Shown here piece by piece: positions 53,336-63,156 of a DNA stretch of 64,000 nucleotides. Source of the DNA: Methylocella silvestris BL2 (GTDB lineage: Bacteria; Pseudomonadota; Alphaproteobacteria; Rhizobiales; Beijerinckiaceae); assembly GCF_000021745.1 (NCBI RefSeq), contig NC_011666.1:2242501-2306500 (forward strand), read 5' to 3'. The notes beneath the pieces were generated by a model. That model saw nothing but the letters and a program-made list of their open reading frames with translations, ran no database searches and was not told the DNA's origin. How positions within the stretch are numbered: position 1 is the first letter of the stretch; each line of letters starts with the position of its first letter. Both the position numbers and the translations under genes were made by a program.

Positions 53336-54346
53336 TCACCGGATGAGAGCGGGAGGCATCGACAGCGCCGGGACCTTGACGCCATTCTGGGTCGAGTAAG
53401 TGACCTTATAGGCGCGGATGAGATGTTCGCCCGGGAAGGAAACGTAAAGGCGTGAGCGCGCCTTGTCGAAGGCGATCCCGTAGGGCGAAGATGGAAGATT
53501 AGTCAATAGCTTCCGAAATGAGACCGGCGGCTTTCCCGTAACAGCGATGTCCATCCCATCCGGGTCGGTGTAGAAAATATTGTGATTGGCGTCGACTGCC
53601 GCCGCGAAGGACGAGCCCGTCAGCGCGAGAATGTGATTATTGATCCATGCGTTGCAATTCGCATCAAAGCATTGGGCGACCTGATTGGAGAAATCCTGGG
53701 CGTGGCCTGAAAGAAGCAACTGTGTATCGTAGATATTCCTGTTGCCGCCGTGGCCCGGTAAATTTCCAAGCATAAAAATCTGCCCATTGTCATAGCCAAG
53801 GGCGTATTTCGTCCCGGAGGGCATCTCGGTATATGTTTGAAGCTTATTGTAAGGAATAAAACTGAAACCAGACGGCGGCGAATCGAGAACCTGATTATAC
53901 GGCAGGGTGACATCATTCGTGTAGGCGTTTATTTCTCCCAATCCGGTGCTGACGCCTTTGGACTGATAGAGAATATTGTCGGCGTCAAAGGCCATTGTGA
54001 TCGGGCTGTCGCCCGGCGGCACGGGCATCGAATTGATTGATTGGCCCTGCGCATTATAGACGTTGATATGGCCGCCTGCGCCGACAATCCCGGCATAGAG
54101 CAGCCCATTGCCGTTGACAGCAAGCGAGAACGGATTGCTAACGAGCGCGAACGCTGAAAGCGCATTCGCTTTGGGATTGTAAGCAATGATCTGGCCGGCC
54201 GCCGGATCAGCGATATAGAGCGAGCCGGCGCTTTGGTCGACAGCGAGCCCATAAGGCGCTTTGAGCGTCCCGGCCTCCGCCCCGCTCGAAGCGGCAAATA
54301 TTGACGCGATTACGGCCGCCGCCTTCACAATGCGATCGATAAGCAT
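53336..54346 (-). CDS. Secreted NHL-like beta-propeller protein
   Basis: A 336-aa exported protein. A signal peptide (AAAVIASIFAASSGAEA) is followed by repeated APYGLAVDQSAGSLYIADPA-type blades (also PFSLAVNGNGLLYAG and SPYGIAFDKARSRLYVSFPG), the pattern of NHL/SMP-30-like six-bladed propellers. No catalytic motif is visible; ligand or protein binding is likely. It lies 140 bp downstream of the DUF4399 gene on the same strand and may be part of the kinase-DUF4399 group. Confidence 0.75.
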   Translation of the reverse strand: MLIDRIVKAAAVIASIFAASSGAEAGTLKAPYGLAVDQSAGSLYIADPAAGQIIAYNPKANALSAFALVSNPFSLAVNGNGLLYAGIVGAGGHINVYNAQGQSINSMPVPPGDSPITMAFDADNILYQSKGVSTGLGEINAYTNDVTLPYNQVLDSPPSGFSFIPYNKLQTYTEMPSGTKYALGYDNGQIFMLGNLPGHGGNRNIYDTQLLLSGHAQDFSNQVAQCFDANCNAWINNHILALTGSSFAAAVDANHNIFYTDPDGMDIAVTGKPPVSFRKLLTNLPSSPYGIAFDKARSRLYVSFPGEHLIRAYKVTYSTQNGVKVPALSMPPALIR

Positions 54347-54486
54347 ATCAAATCCCCCTTTTTCGAGAATGTCTCGATGAGGGATCTACCCATGTGAAGC
54401 GCAGCGCCTGGGTGTGAATCGCCACAATGCCGCGAGCGCGGGAGGAGCGTCAGCGGCAGCCTGCAGAGCGGCGCGCGTTGCAGTTG

Positions 54487-55011
54487 TCAATAGTGATAAT
54501 GTCCCGGCCGCCGATGTTTCTTCTTCTTGGCCGTCGGCGAGACCACCGTCACCTCGATCTTTTGCGACGCCAGCAGCGGCGATAAGGGTCTGTGCTTGGC
54601 GTCGCCGAGGACGAGCTGGAGCGTATGCCGGCCCGGCGGCAGATCCAGCGTCGTTTCGGTCTGGCCGCCGCCGAAATGAAGATGGTTCTTGTCCGAGGGA
54701 ATGATCTCCGTCTCGGAAATCGGCTCCTTGACGTCGACAAGAAGATGATGATGCCCGGCATTGGCGGATGTGTTCCCCGCCTGCGTGACTCCCATGCCTT
54801 TCAGGCCGAACTGAACCGTGAAGGGCGAGCGGACCCGCGCTTTATTGGCCGGCGAGATAATGTAGAGCTTCGCGCCCGCCGGCGTCGCCATTTGCTGGTA
54901 AGGCGCCGGCGCGGCGGATTCGGAGGGCGTCGCCGCCGGCGCTTGCGCGGCGGCCGGCCAGGCGGCCGTCATCGCGCACAGTACGAATGCCGTCTTGGTC
55001 CAGTTGCTCAT
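54487..55011 (-). CDS. DUF4399 domain protein, exported
   Basis: A 174-aa exported protein. The signal peptide (TAFVLCAMTAAWPAAAQA) and an Ala/Pro-rich linker lead to the DUF4399 domain: YIISPANKARVRSPFTVQFG, NAGHHHLLVDVKEPI and KNHLHFGGGQTETTLDLPPG. The His-rich GHHHLLVD and HLHFGGGQT could bind metal. The C-terminal KKKKHRRPGHYHY is basic. It starts 66 bp after the kinase gene stop, in the same direction. DUF4399 proteins have no assigned function. Confidence 0.85.
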   Translation of the reverse strand: MSNWTKTAFVLCAMTAAWPAAAQAPAATPSESAAPAPYQQMATPAGAKLYIISPANKARVRSPFTVQFGLKGMGVTQAGNTSANAGHHHLLVDVKEPISETEIIPSDKNHLHFGGGQTETTLDLPPGRHTLQLVLGDAKHRPLSPLLASQKIEVTVVSPTAKKKKHRRPGHYHY

Positions 55012-55077
55012 CGCGTCGCTCCCTCAATGGATTTGCCGTCCGCCCGCGTCATCGGGCGCCGTCGTTCCGCCAAGCCG

Positions 55078-57270
55078 TTATGGGTCGCGGCCGACGCGAA
55101 GTCCGTGGCCGGGGTAGCGGACTTTCGGATCGTAGAATTCCCGGTTGGTGACCCTGAGATCCGCGGGCGCGCTGTTCCATGAGCCGCCGCGCAGAACCCG
55201 CTCGGGGCAGTTCGGACTTATCCAGGCGCTCCCATCGATCGGCGCGCCTTTAAAGCTGCGATGCCAACAGTCCGCCACCCATTGCGACACCGAGCCGGTC
55301 ACATCCTGGAGGCCAAAGCCGTTCGGCGGGAACAGACCGATCTTGGGCGGCCCTTCGGTTTTTTGGTCGCCGCAGGAGCGGCACGCCGCCATGTCCGGCT
55401 TGAATTGTTCGCCCCACCAATAGCGCGTCGGGGCGCCGCCGCGCGCCGCATATTCCCACTCCGCTTCGCTGAGGAGGCGATAGCGATGGCCGGTCAGCTT
55501 CGAGAGCCAGTCGACATATTGCGCAGCGTCGTCCCAACTGAGGTTGTGGACGGGGGCTCCCTCGTCGCCGCCAGGATCGAAGCTGCACCCTTTCGCGTCG
55601 ACGCAGAGCCGCCATTCGCCCTCCGTGACCGGGAAGCGCCCGACTGCAAAAGGCGCGACCTTGACCTTGCGGATCGGTTTTTCGCTCGGATCGGCGTTGC
55701 TGCCCATGGAAAAAACGCCGGCTGGCAGCGGCAGCATTTCCGGACATCCGTCGCAGTCGCGGATCGCGCCCTCGGGCGAGGGAGCAGAGGAGCCCGACGG
55801 CGCCGCGGGTCGCGCGACAATGCCCGCGGTCTCCACCTCATTCGGCTCCACGGCCGGCCGCGGGGGCCGCGCCGGGGGCGCTGCGGGCGAAACCTCCGAG
55901 AGCTTGAGCTCCGAGAGTTGCGCGGCGGTCGCGTGGTCGGGCGCCGCGCCCGGCGGCTCCGACGCCGTTGCGGGGACCCCCGCCGGCGCGCTGAGGATTG
56001 GCGACGCCGGCGCGAGCGGACCTGGATTGGGGGGGATTGGATTCGTCGCGGTTTGGACAGGCGGCGCAGGCGCGGCGGGCGGCGGCGCGGCGGCAGACGC
56101 CGGCGACGGGGGAGACGGTTCGGCGGGCGGCGGCGCCGCATCGGAAGGCGCTTCCGCGGTGAGGCGCGGCGCCCCCAGCGGGAATTCGCTGAGATTGCTC
56201 GATTTACGATCGCCCAGGCTGAGCATGGCGACCGCGCCGGCGCCGATCAGCGCCGCGACCCCCGCCGCTGCGGCCGGCAGGATCCAGCGGCGCTTTTGCG
56301 GGACCGGCCGGCCCGCCGGGGCGGGCGCTATGACCGTCGGGGCGGAGGCGACCTCGGCCATGGTCGGGCGGTCCTCCGGGCGCGGCTGCAGCATGCTGCG
56401 CAGCAGCGGGCGCATCTCGGCGGGCATTTCGCTCAGATCCGGCACGCTGCTGCGTTTTCGCACCACTTCGGCCGGCAGACCGCCCATGTCGATCGGCCGT
56501 CCCACCAGCGCGGCGGCGAGCGTGAGGCCGAGACTGTAGACATCGGATTTGGTGGTGACCTCGCCGCCGAAGAGGCCGATTTGCTCGGGCGAGACATAGT
56601 TCGACTTGCCGGCGAACTCGCCGCCGATCACCGTCGCGTCGCCCTTCGAGTCGCGGGCGATGCCGAAATCGATGATTTTGGCCCGGTTGGGGTCGTTGTC
56701 GGGAAGAATGATATTGTCGGGCGACAGATCGCGGTGGATCACGCCTGCGCGATGCGCGACGTCAAGCCCGGCCGCGAGCCGCCGCTGCAGGATGCGCACC
56801 GTGCCAAGATCGAGCGGCCCGCGCTCGAGCAGGCTGGCGAGCGATTCCCCTTCGACGAACTCCATCGCGAGATAGGGGCAGCGAAGCTCGGGATCGGTCG
56901 TGAAGAGATAATAACGCACGATGGCCTCGTGCGGGCTCCGATGCAGCGCCGCGGCCTCCTTGCGGAAGAGAGCCAGATAGGTGTCGCTCTGGGCGAGTTC
57001 CGGGCGGATCATCTTGATCGCCACCTTGTCGGCGGTCTCGATGGTATGGCCGACAAAGACCTGCCCCATCCCGCCCGTGGCGATCAGCCGGTCGATTACA
57101 TAGATGTCATTGAGCCGCGTGCCGGGTCCCGCCAGCGCATAGGAAGCAAGCGGAGGGGAGGTCGGCTCTTTCAATGAAGCGGCTCCGTTCGATTCCGCGA
57201 GACTGACATCCGGTCGGCGCGCCGTGAGGCGGCCCCGGATATGGTAGTGCGGCGCGGCCCTCAGGGCCAT
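55078..57270 (-). CDS. Ser/Thr protein kinase fused to an FGE-sulfatase (SUMF1) domain
   Basis: A 730-aa transmembrane protein. Residues ~55-310 form a Hanks-type kinase (ATGGMGQVFVGH P-loop, Lys in DKVAIKMIRPEL, HRDLSPDN catalytic loop in which Ser replaces the usual Lys, and IIDFGIAR for DFG). A span near 330-350 (WILPAAAAGVAALIGAGAVA) is followed by a ~150-residue Pro/Ala linker. The C-terminal FGE/SUMF1 domain runs from LPAGVFSMGSNADPSEKP to RVLRGGSWNSAPADLRV. The FGE part probably lies in the periplasm as a sensor; the catalytic Cys pair of true FGE is not apparent. The Ser in the HRD loop is common in this kinase group. Confidence 0.92.
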   Translation of the reverse strand: MALRAAPHYHIRGRLTARRPDVSLAESNGAASLKEPTSPPLASYALAGPGTRLNDIYVIDRLIATGGMGQVFVGHTIETADKVAIKMIRPELAQSDTYLALFRKEAAALHRSPHEAIVRYYLFTTDPELRCPYLAMEFVEGESLASLLERGPLDLGTVRILQRRLAAGLDVAHRAGVIHRDLSPDNIILPDNDPNRAKIIDFGIARDSKGDATVIGGEFAGKSNYVSPEQIGLFGGEVTTKSDVYSLGLTLAAALVGRPIDMGGLPAEVVRKRSSVPDLSEMPAEMRPLLRSMLQPRPEDRPTMAEVASAPTVIAPAPAGRPVPQKRRWILPAAAAGVAALIGAGAVAMLSLGDRKSSNLSEFPLGAPRLTAEAPSDAAPPPAEPSPPSPASAAAPPPAAPAPPVQTATNPIPPNPGPLAPASPILSAPAGVPATASEPPGAAPDHATAAQLSELKLSEVSPAAPPARPPRPAVEPNEVETAGIVARPAAPSGSSAPSPEGAIRDCDGCPEMLPLPAGVFSMGSNADPSEKPIRKVKVAPFAVGRFPVTEGEWRLCVDAKGCSFDPGGDEGAPVHNLSWDDAAQYVDWLSKLTGHRYRLLSEAEWEYAARGGAPTRYWWGEQFKPDMAACRSCGDQKTEGPPKIGLFPPNGFGLQDVTGSVSQWVADCWHRSFKGAPIDGSAWISPNCPERVLRGGSWNSAPADLRVTNREFYDPKVRYPGHGLRVGRDP

Positions 57271-57575
57271 GCCAAAATTGTACCGGCGGACGTTGATTTC
57301 TCAAACTATTTGGACGACGGCGCCGGAAGTCGGTTCAAACGCCGCGCCGCCGCGAACGCGGACAGGACAACGAATGACCTTGGCCGTTTATACTTGATGG
57401 TTGCGAATTCTTGCGTTTATTTTTTTCTTAACGCGTGCGCTAGAGCATATTCCGATCGAACGGGCTCAATGTATCGCAATAACTCCAAGCTTTTGAAGCG
57501 GAAGCGATTTTTGCTCAGCCGAGTGAGTTCGGCCGGGTCTTAAGAATCGCTAACTCAAGCGATCGGAGTTTAGCC
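57271..57575. other. Divergent intergenic region of the kinase gene
   Basis: 305 bp with no gene. Around 57441-57520 there is a segment beginning AGAGCATATTCCGATCG that resembles the start of Rhizobiales palindromic intergenic repeats, but its far arm is not clear. It holds the promoters of the kinase gene (minus) and of the secreted protein gene (plus). Confidence 0.4.
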
Positions 57576-58172
57576 ATGCGATCATACGCGCGTTCAACGA
57601 CACTTTTCGCAGCCGCCGCCTCCCTCCTGATCCTCAGCGCCCCATCATCGCCTTCGCGCGCCGCAAGCAGCGACGCAGGGGTTCCGAGCGCGCCGGTGGC
57701 TGAACAATCTGGCGCTCAGGCCGCCCCCCTGCCGGCGCCGACGGGCCAGGCCGCCCGTTACGTCATCCCCTTTTACACGTCGCAAACGGCGTTTTCGACC
57801 GGACGCAGCGTCACCGTGGTGGGGATCTTCAATAACAGCAATGTCGCCTGCTCGGTTTTCGTTCAGTTCCAGTTCGCCAGCCAAACAAGCAGCATCTGCA
57901 CGATCACCGCGACCGTCCCGGCAAGAACCTCGGCGCAATTGTGCAGCCGCCCGGTCGGCGATCCGCTGGCGCCCTGCAATTCGAGCTGCCCAAGCGGCGG
58001 GCTGACCTTCAACACCGGCCACGCCTATGTCGGCTCCAGCTCCGCGCCGCCAGGGTGCAAGATGATCGCGGTCGATCCGCGCATCTATTACACCACCGGC
58101 TCCGATTCGGTGATTTTGGGAAGCAGCCAGCTCTCTCTGGTGCCGGTCAATGCGGCCAACAAGGGCGATTAA
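57576..58172 (+). CDS. Secreted hypothetical protein
   Basis: A 198-aa exported protein of unknown family. Signal peptide FAAAASLLILSAPSSPSRA, then a Pro/Ala segment and a beta-rich domain containing GRSVTVVGIFNNSNVACSVF and Cys residues in SSICTIT, AQLCSRP, APCNSSCPSGG and PPGCKMI that may form disulfides. It has the look of a small beta-sandwich. It is divergent from the kinase gene. Confidence 0.6.
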   Translation: MRSYARSTTLFAAAASLLILSAPSSPSRAASSDAGVPSAPVAEQSGAQAAPLPAPTGQAARYVIPFYTSQTAFSTGRSVTVVGIFNNSNVACSVFVQFQFASQTSSICTITATVPARTSAQLCSRPVGDPLAPCNSSCPSGGLTFNTGHAYVGSSSAPPGCKMIAVDPRIYYTTGSDSVILGSSQLSLVPVNAANKGD

Positions 58173-58378
58173 GGGCCGGGGTTTGAGGGAAGGCCGGTCG
58201 TGCTCGGCATGCCCTCGGCTCAACCCAATCGAAGACTGCAACGGCCGCGCGGGTCATAGGGCGACGCGTTTTCGGTGTCCGGATCTGCGCGGTGAAGAAT
58301 GAAAAGAAGCGTATAAGGCGCGCTCGCCGGCGGCGGCGATTGCAATCGTAGGGTTGAAAAGGATCGGGACGAGCCGGT

Positions 58379-59128
58379 TCACTTCGCTGGCTCTTGCAAT
58401 ACTGGGCGGCAGATCGTTTCGATGAGGACAATAGCGCGGTCGACGTCGTCGCCTATCGTGTCCGGCGTTGCCGCTCCCTGCCAGATATCTCCCTGCATTT
58501 TATCCCAAAGTGCGAGGTTATCTGGCGTGGATGTCTGAGAGTCCTTGTCCGCCCAATCAATCAGCGAGCGCGCCGAGACAATAATCGTACTCAAGGCGCG
58601 ATACACAATTTCGAACGGCTCATCCGCTTCTTTGCCGAACCAAGCCGTCATGCGATAGCGCCTCGACATAAGATCAGCTATCTCCTTTCTGCGCGCTTCA
58701 AAGCGTTCGACGATCGCGTAATAGGCGTCTCGCATCCTCGCTACGTCTTCGCTTTCGCCGGGCATTATTGGACGATTCTTGCCTTCGTCGGGATAGCCGC
58801 CGGGAGAGCGGATAGCCCGGATCGTGTCGACCATCTGGTAAAAAGCGGAAAGAACTTCCTCCGCCAAATCCTGCCGACGCTTCCGGTCGGCAAGGCTCGC
58901 GTCTAGTGCGATCTTCTTCTCGGCCAACGCGATGTCGGCGTTCACCTTCCGCTCGGCTAGTTGTTCGTCGAATCCAAGCTTTTGCGCCGCCTGGTTCTGA
59001 TCAAATGCCAGTTTTTCGGTATGGATAGCGCGAGCCGTGCAAGTCGATACGATCAAGCCAACTACAGAGACAATCCCCGAAACGCCGGCGGCGATAACGG
59101 CCGGCCCTATGAACGATCCCCACTCCAC
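58379..59128 (-). CDS. Membrane-anchored coiled-coil hypothetical protein
   Basis: A 249-aa protein. An N-terminal span (residues ~6-28, IGPAVIAAGVSGIVSVVGLI) is followed by a helical region with repeated units (EKLAFDQNQAAQKLGFDEQL, IALAEKKIALDASLADRKRR) that looks like a coiled coil, then a mixed region with YRMTAWFGKEADEPFEI. The family is not recognised. It lies about 70 bp downstream of parC on the same strand. Confidence 0.55.
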   Translation of the reverse strand: MEWGSFIGPAVIAAGVSGIVSVVGLIVSTCTARAIHTEKLAFDQNQAAQKLGFDEQLAERKVNADIALAEKKIALDASLADRKRRQDLAEEVLSAFYQMVDTIRAIRSPGGYPDEGKNRPIMPGESEDVARMRDAYYAIVERFEARRKEIADLMSRRYRMTAWFGKEADEPFEIVYRALSTIIVSARSLIDWADKDSQTSTPDNLALWDKMQGDIWQGAATPDTIGDDVDRAIVLIETICRPVLQEPAK

Positions 59129-59195
59129 AGTGCACCCCGACCTCCAATATAAAAGACATTATCGCATAGATTTCGGTTGTATTTAGACTTTCCAC

Positions 59196-61448
59196 TCACC
59201 TAAACCGGTTGTTCTTCGGAAAACCTCGCGGCGGCAGACGGCCGGCTTCGGCGCGGTTGCCGATCCATTCCGCCAACTCCGGCTTCGCGACAACAAAAAC
59301 GCGCCCCGCCGAATCTTTCCAGCTCAGCCCCTCGACTATTGAAAAAACCTTGGCGTCGGCGACGCCCCCGTCGCGGTATTTTTGCAGGCGCACGCCTTTG
59401 CCACGCGCCATTTCCGGAACCTGATCCAGCGGAAACACCAGCAGCTTTCTGTTCTCGCCGATGATCGCGACATGGTCGCCGTCGGCCGGGACGATGATTT
59501 TCGCGATCCCCGGCTTTTCCACATTGAGCAGCAGCTTGCCCTTGCGCGTGCCGCCAATCATCTCGTCCTGCGAAACGACGAAGCCGCGTCCGTCATCGGT
59601 CGCGACCAGCATTTTTTGCCCCGGCGCATAGGGAAACACAGCGGCGACGCTCTCGCCTTCGCCAATGTCGGCGAGCAGGCGCAAGGGCTCGCCCTGGCTG
59701 CGCCCGCCCGGCAATTTGCCGGCGTCGAGGGTGAAAATCTTTCCATCGCCCGACAGCACGAGAATCTTCGACGTCGTCTCGGCAAAAAAGGAGATGTGCA
59801 GCGAATCATCGCCCTTGAATTGCAGTCCCGACAGATCGGCGACCTGGCCCTTCAACGCGCGGATCCAGCCCTTTTCGGACACCACCACCGTCACCGGCTC
59901 GCGCTCGACCATGGCGCTGGCAAAATCGATCTCGCCGACGTCGGGCGCTTCGGCGAAGCTCGTGCGGCGGCGCCCGAGTTTGGTTTCGGGCCCATATTTC
60001 TTCTTGAGATCGCGGATCTCGGCGGCGATCTTTTTCCACTGCCTCGCCTCGTCGGCAAGCAAGGCCTCGAGCTCCAGTTTTTCCTTTTCGAGCGCCTCAT
60101 GCTCGCGCTGGATTTGCATTTCCTCGAGCCGGCGCAGGCTGCGCAGCCGCGTGTCGAGGACATAATTGACCTGCATGTCGGAGAGGCTGAAGGCCAGTTG
60201 CAGCCGCTCCTTCGGCTCATCCTCCTCGCGGATGATGCGGATCACCTCGTCGAGATTGAGGAAGACGATGAGCATGCCGGCCAGCAGCTCGAGCCGGCGC
60301 ACGATTTCGGCGAGGCGGTGGCGCGCGCGGCGCACCAGCACCTCGCGGCGATGGTCGAGCCATTGCTGCAGCGCCTCCTTGAAGGAGACGACGCGCGGCG
60401 CGACGCCGTCAACCAGCACATTGAGATTGACCGGAAAGCGCGTCTCAAGCTCGGTCAGCCGGAACAGATGCTCCATCAAAAGCGCGGGATCGACCGTGCG
60501 GCTTTTGGGCTCGATGACGACGCGCACATCCTCGGCCGATTCGTCGCGGATGTCGGCGACGAGCGGCAGCTTCTTGTCGTTCAAAAGCTCGGCGATCTTT
60601 TCGATCAGCCGCGATTTTTGCACCATGTAGGGGATTTCGGTGACGACGATCGTCCAGGCGCCGCGCGCGGCCTCCTCCTTCGACCAGCGCGCGCGAAGGC
60701 GCAGCGATCCGCGGCCGGTCCGGTAGGTTTCCGCGATGGATTGTTTTGATTCGACCAGCACGCCGCCGGTCGGGAAATCCGGCCCCGGCGCGAAGCTCAG
60801 AAGCTGATCAGTCGAGGCGTCGGAATGGGAGAGCAGATAAAGCGCGGCGTCACAGAGTTCGGCAAGATTATGCGGCGGGATCGAGGTCGCCATGCCGACC
60901 GCGATGCCCTGCGCGCCATTGGCCAGCAGATTGGGCAGCGCCGAGGGCAGCACCACCGGCTCCTGCTGGTCGCCGGAATAATTGTCGCGGAAATCGACGC
61001 TGTCCTCGTCGATGCCCTCCAGGAGAAGGCGCGCGACGTCGGTCATGCGCGCTTCGGTGTAGCGATAGGCGGCGGCGCCGTCGCCGTCGATATTGCCGAA
61101 ATTGCCCTGCCCGTCGACCAGCGGATAGCGCGAGGAAAAATCCTGCGCGAGGCGCACGAGGGCGTCATAGATCGCCTGATCGCCGTGCGGATGGAACGAG
61201 CCCATCACGTCGCCGACGATCTTCGCGCATTTCTTGAAGGCGGTTCCGGGGTCGAGCCTGAGAATCTGCATGCCGTAGAGGATGCGGCGATGCACGGGCT
61301 TTAGCCCGTCGCGCGCGTCCGGCAGGGCGCGGCCCATGATGGTCGAAAGCGCATAGGCGAGATAGCGCTCTTCCAGCGCCTCGCGCAGATTGACGGGTTC
61401 GGTTCCGCCGGAGGACGGCGGCGCGGGAGGAGAGACGGTCTTGCCCAT
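59196..61448 (-). CDS. parC: DNA topoisomerase IV subunit A
   Basis: Catalytic subunit of topoisomerase IV, 750 aa, decatenating daughter chromosomes with ParE. The N terminus reads [40 protein letters not shown], and the active-site Tyr is in [20 protein letters not shown]. The C-terminal part (from ~500) contains beta-pinwheel repeats ([14 protein letters not shown]). The [10 protein letters not shown] and pinwheel without the GyrA box identify ParC over GyrA. Confidence 0.95.
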   Translation of the reverse strand: MGKTVSPPAPPSSGGTEPVNLREALEERYLAYALSTIMGRALPDARDGLKPVHRRILYGMQILRLDPGTAFKKCAKIVGDVMGSFHPHGDQAIYDALVRLAQDFSSRYPLVDGQGNFGNIDGDGAAAYRYTEARMTDVARLLLEGIDEDSVDFRDNYSGDQQEPVVLPSALPNLLANGAQGIAVGMATSIPPHNLAELCDAALYLLSHSDASTDQLLSFAPGPDFPTGGVLVESKQSIAETYRTGRGSLRLRARWSKEEAARGAWTIVVTEIPYMVQKSRLIEKIAELLNDKKLPLVADIRDESAEDVRVVIEPKSRTVDPALLMEHLFRLTELETRFPVNLNVLVDGVAPRVVSFKEALQQWLDHRREVLVRRARHRLAEIVRRLELLAGMLIVFLNLDEVIRIIREEDEPKERLQLAFSLSDMQVNYVLDTRLRSLRRLEEMQIQREHEALEKEKLELEALLADEARQWKKIAAEIRDLKKKYGPETKLGRRRTSFAEAPDVGEIDFASAMVEREPVTVVVSEKGWIRALKGQVADLSGLQFKGDDSLHISFFAETTSKILVLSGDGKIFTLDAGKLPGGRSQGEPLRLLADIGEGESVAAVFPYAPGQKMLVATDDGRGFVVSQDEMIGGTRKGKLLLNVEKPGIAKIIVPADGDHVAIIGENRKLLVFPLDQVPEMARGKGVRLQKYRDGGVADAKVFSIVEGLSWKDSAGRVFVVAKPELAEWIGNRAEAGRLPPRGFPKNNRFR

Positions 61449-61709
61449 TCAAAGACGCCTAGCGGAGGCGGCGCGGCGGCGCAAGTTCCGTTTTTGTTCT
61501 GGATGACGCCCGAACCTGCCGAACATCAAAACGCCTTACCGAACCCCGCGCACTGTGTCCCCCCTGCACTAGTTTGGCGGGGGCGCCTCAGCTACCTAGC
61601 ATCCGGACTGTGGAGCCGTTTTTTTTCGATGGCGGGAAGCCGCGCAAGCGGAACCGTAAGGGCAGCTTAGCTGTTTAGCTTATCGAAGCGGCATAGGAAT
61701 GGATGCGAC

Positions 61710-61943
61710 ATGATCAGGCTGGGTTCGATCTTCGGTTTTGTCCTCAGTCTCGGCCTCATTTTCGCAATCTATATGGGAACCCCGGACCCCTCGCTCGCCG
61801 ATTCGCAGGCGAGCGCAGCGCTGGCCGAAGGCTGCGTCGCTGAAAAAGTCGCGCTCGACGAAGGCTATGGCGTCACCCGCACCGAGACCCATGTCGTCTG
61901 CCCGAAGGCGCCCGAAGAAAAGGCCAAGGGCGCAAAGGACTGA
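61710..61943 (+). CDS. Small exported hypothetical protein
   Basis: A 77-aa protein with a hydrophobic N-terminal segment (LGSIFGFVLSLGLIFAIYMG) that can be a signal peptide or anchor and a short Glu/Lys-rich tail with two Cys (AEGCVAEKVA, HVVCPKAP). No family is recognised. It lies between parC and the convergent reductase gene. Confidence 0.5.
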   Translation: MIRLGSIFGFVLSLGLIFAIYMGTPDPSLADSQASAALAEGCVAEKVALDEGYGVTRTETHVVCPKAPEEKAKGAKD

Positions 61944-61987
61944 GTTCCGTTGGCTGGCGTCGCCAAGGGCGGCCGGCCGGCTTGGAG

Positions 61988-63055
61988 TCAAGCCGGCGGG
62001 ATAAGCCTGTCCGCGCGCAGCTCCGCAAACAAATCGAAGAAGGCGTCGTCAGTCGGCTGGTAGGCGGTAAAGCCGAGCTTCCGGCTTTTCGACATGTCGG
62101 TAACGACCTCAATCGGCCGTCCGAGATCGGCGTCCGTATGCCACGGCGACGCCAGCCGCGCGATGTCCGGCTCGCCCAGGCCATAGCGCTCCGCGATCGC
62201 GCGCCAAACGGGCGCGTCGTTGGCCATCTGCTTTTCCAACGGCTCGACCCGCCCATCGAAGGGCGCCGCCTCGATCCCGAACCAGTCGGCGATGCGGCTC
62301 CACATCCAGCTCCAGCGAAAAATATCGCCATTGACGACATTAAACGCTTGGTTCGCCGCCGACGGAGTCGTCGCCGCCCAGAGCAGATGACGCGCGAGCA
62401 GGCGCGAATCCGTCATATCGGACAGGCCATTCCATTGGGCGGCCGAACCTGGAAAACGGAACGGCCTTCCCGTCTCCCGGCAGATGACGGCATAGACCGC
62501 CAGAGTTGTTCCCATATTCATCGCATTGCCGACGGCCTTGCCGATGATCGTATGCGGCCGATGCACGCTCCACCCGAATCCGTCGCGGGCGGCGGCGGCG
62601 AAGACTTCATCCTCCTGCGCGTAATAAAAATTCTCGACGTCGAGCCGTGGCTGCTCCTCGCGAAAAGGGGTCGCCGGCAGCGTTCCCTTCCCATAGGCCT
62701 CGAACGGTCCAAGATAGTGTTTCAGGCCCGTCACGAGAGCAACGTGGCGGACGCTTCCGGCCGGGCGCAGGGCGTCGAGCAGATTGCGCGCCATGGCGCG
62801 ATTGACCTTGATATTTTCGGCCTCGGTCGCCTGCCGCGACCAATTGGTCAGAAAAACATGGCTCGGGCGGATCCCGGCCAGCGCCGGGGAAAGGGAGGCC
62901 GGCTCCTGCAGATCGGAGGCGATCGGCGTGACGCCTTTTTGCGCCAATGGTTTGCGCGCGAGCCCGAACACTTCCCAGCCGTTCTCCACGAAGAGGGTTG
63001 CGGCGGCGGCGCCGACGATGCCGCTCACGCCGGCGATAAGGGCGGTCTTTGTCAT
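61988..63055 (-). CDS. NAD(P)-dependent reductase, PRISE-like SDR
   Basis: A 355-aa short-chain dehydrogenase-type protein of the PRISE/progesterone-5-beta-reductase-like group (extended SDR). The cofactor motif is ALIAGVSGIVGAAAATLFVE (GxxGxxG). The catalytic region shows FYYAQEDEVFAAAARDGFGW, where the Tyr/Lys pair is atypical as in PRISE enzymes, and GWSVHRPHTIIGKAVGNAMN. Substrates of bacterial members are enones or unknown. It is divergent from an HxlR-type regulator, which may control it. Confidence 0.75.
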   Translation of the reverse strand: MTKTALIAGVSGIVGAAAATLFVENGWEVFGLARKPLAQKGVTPIASDLQEPASLSPALAGIRPSHVFLTNWSRQATEAENIKVNRAMARNLLDALRPAGSVRHVALVTGLKHYLGPFEAYGKGTLPATPFREEQPRLDVENFYYAQEDEVFAAAARDGFGWSVHRPHTIIGKAVGNAMNMGTTLAVYAVICRETGRPFRFPGSAAQWNGLSDMTDSRLLARHLLWAATTPSAANQAFNVVNGDIFRWSWMWSRIADWFGIEAAPFDGRVEPLEKQMANDAPVWRAIAERYGLGEPDIARLASPWHTDADLGRPIEVVTDMSKSRKLGFTAYQPTDDAFFDLFAELRADRLIPPA

Positions 63056-63156
63056 GGTTTGGCTCCTGACGGGTCTTCGTCCTATCTAAGGGGAGCCCCA
63101 GCGCCGCGCCAGAAGGCGCCAAAACGGGTTATGGGCTCCAAAAGGTGACCGCCGAT

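Noticed and set aside
55261-57177. 638-codon plus-strand frame opposite the kinase gene
   Set aside because: Very Arg/Gly-rich, no domains; it mirrors the GC3 bias of the kinase-FGE gene.
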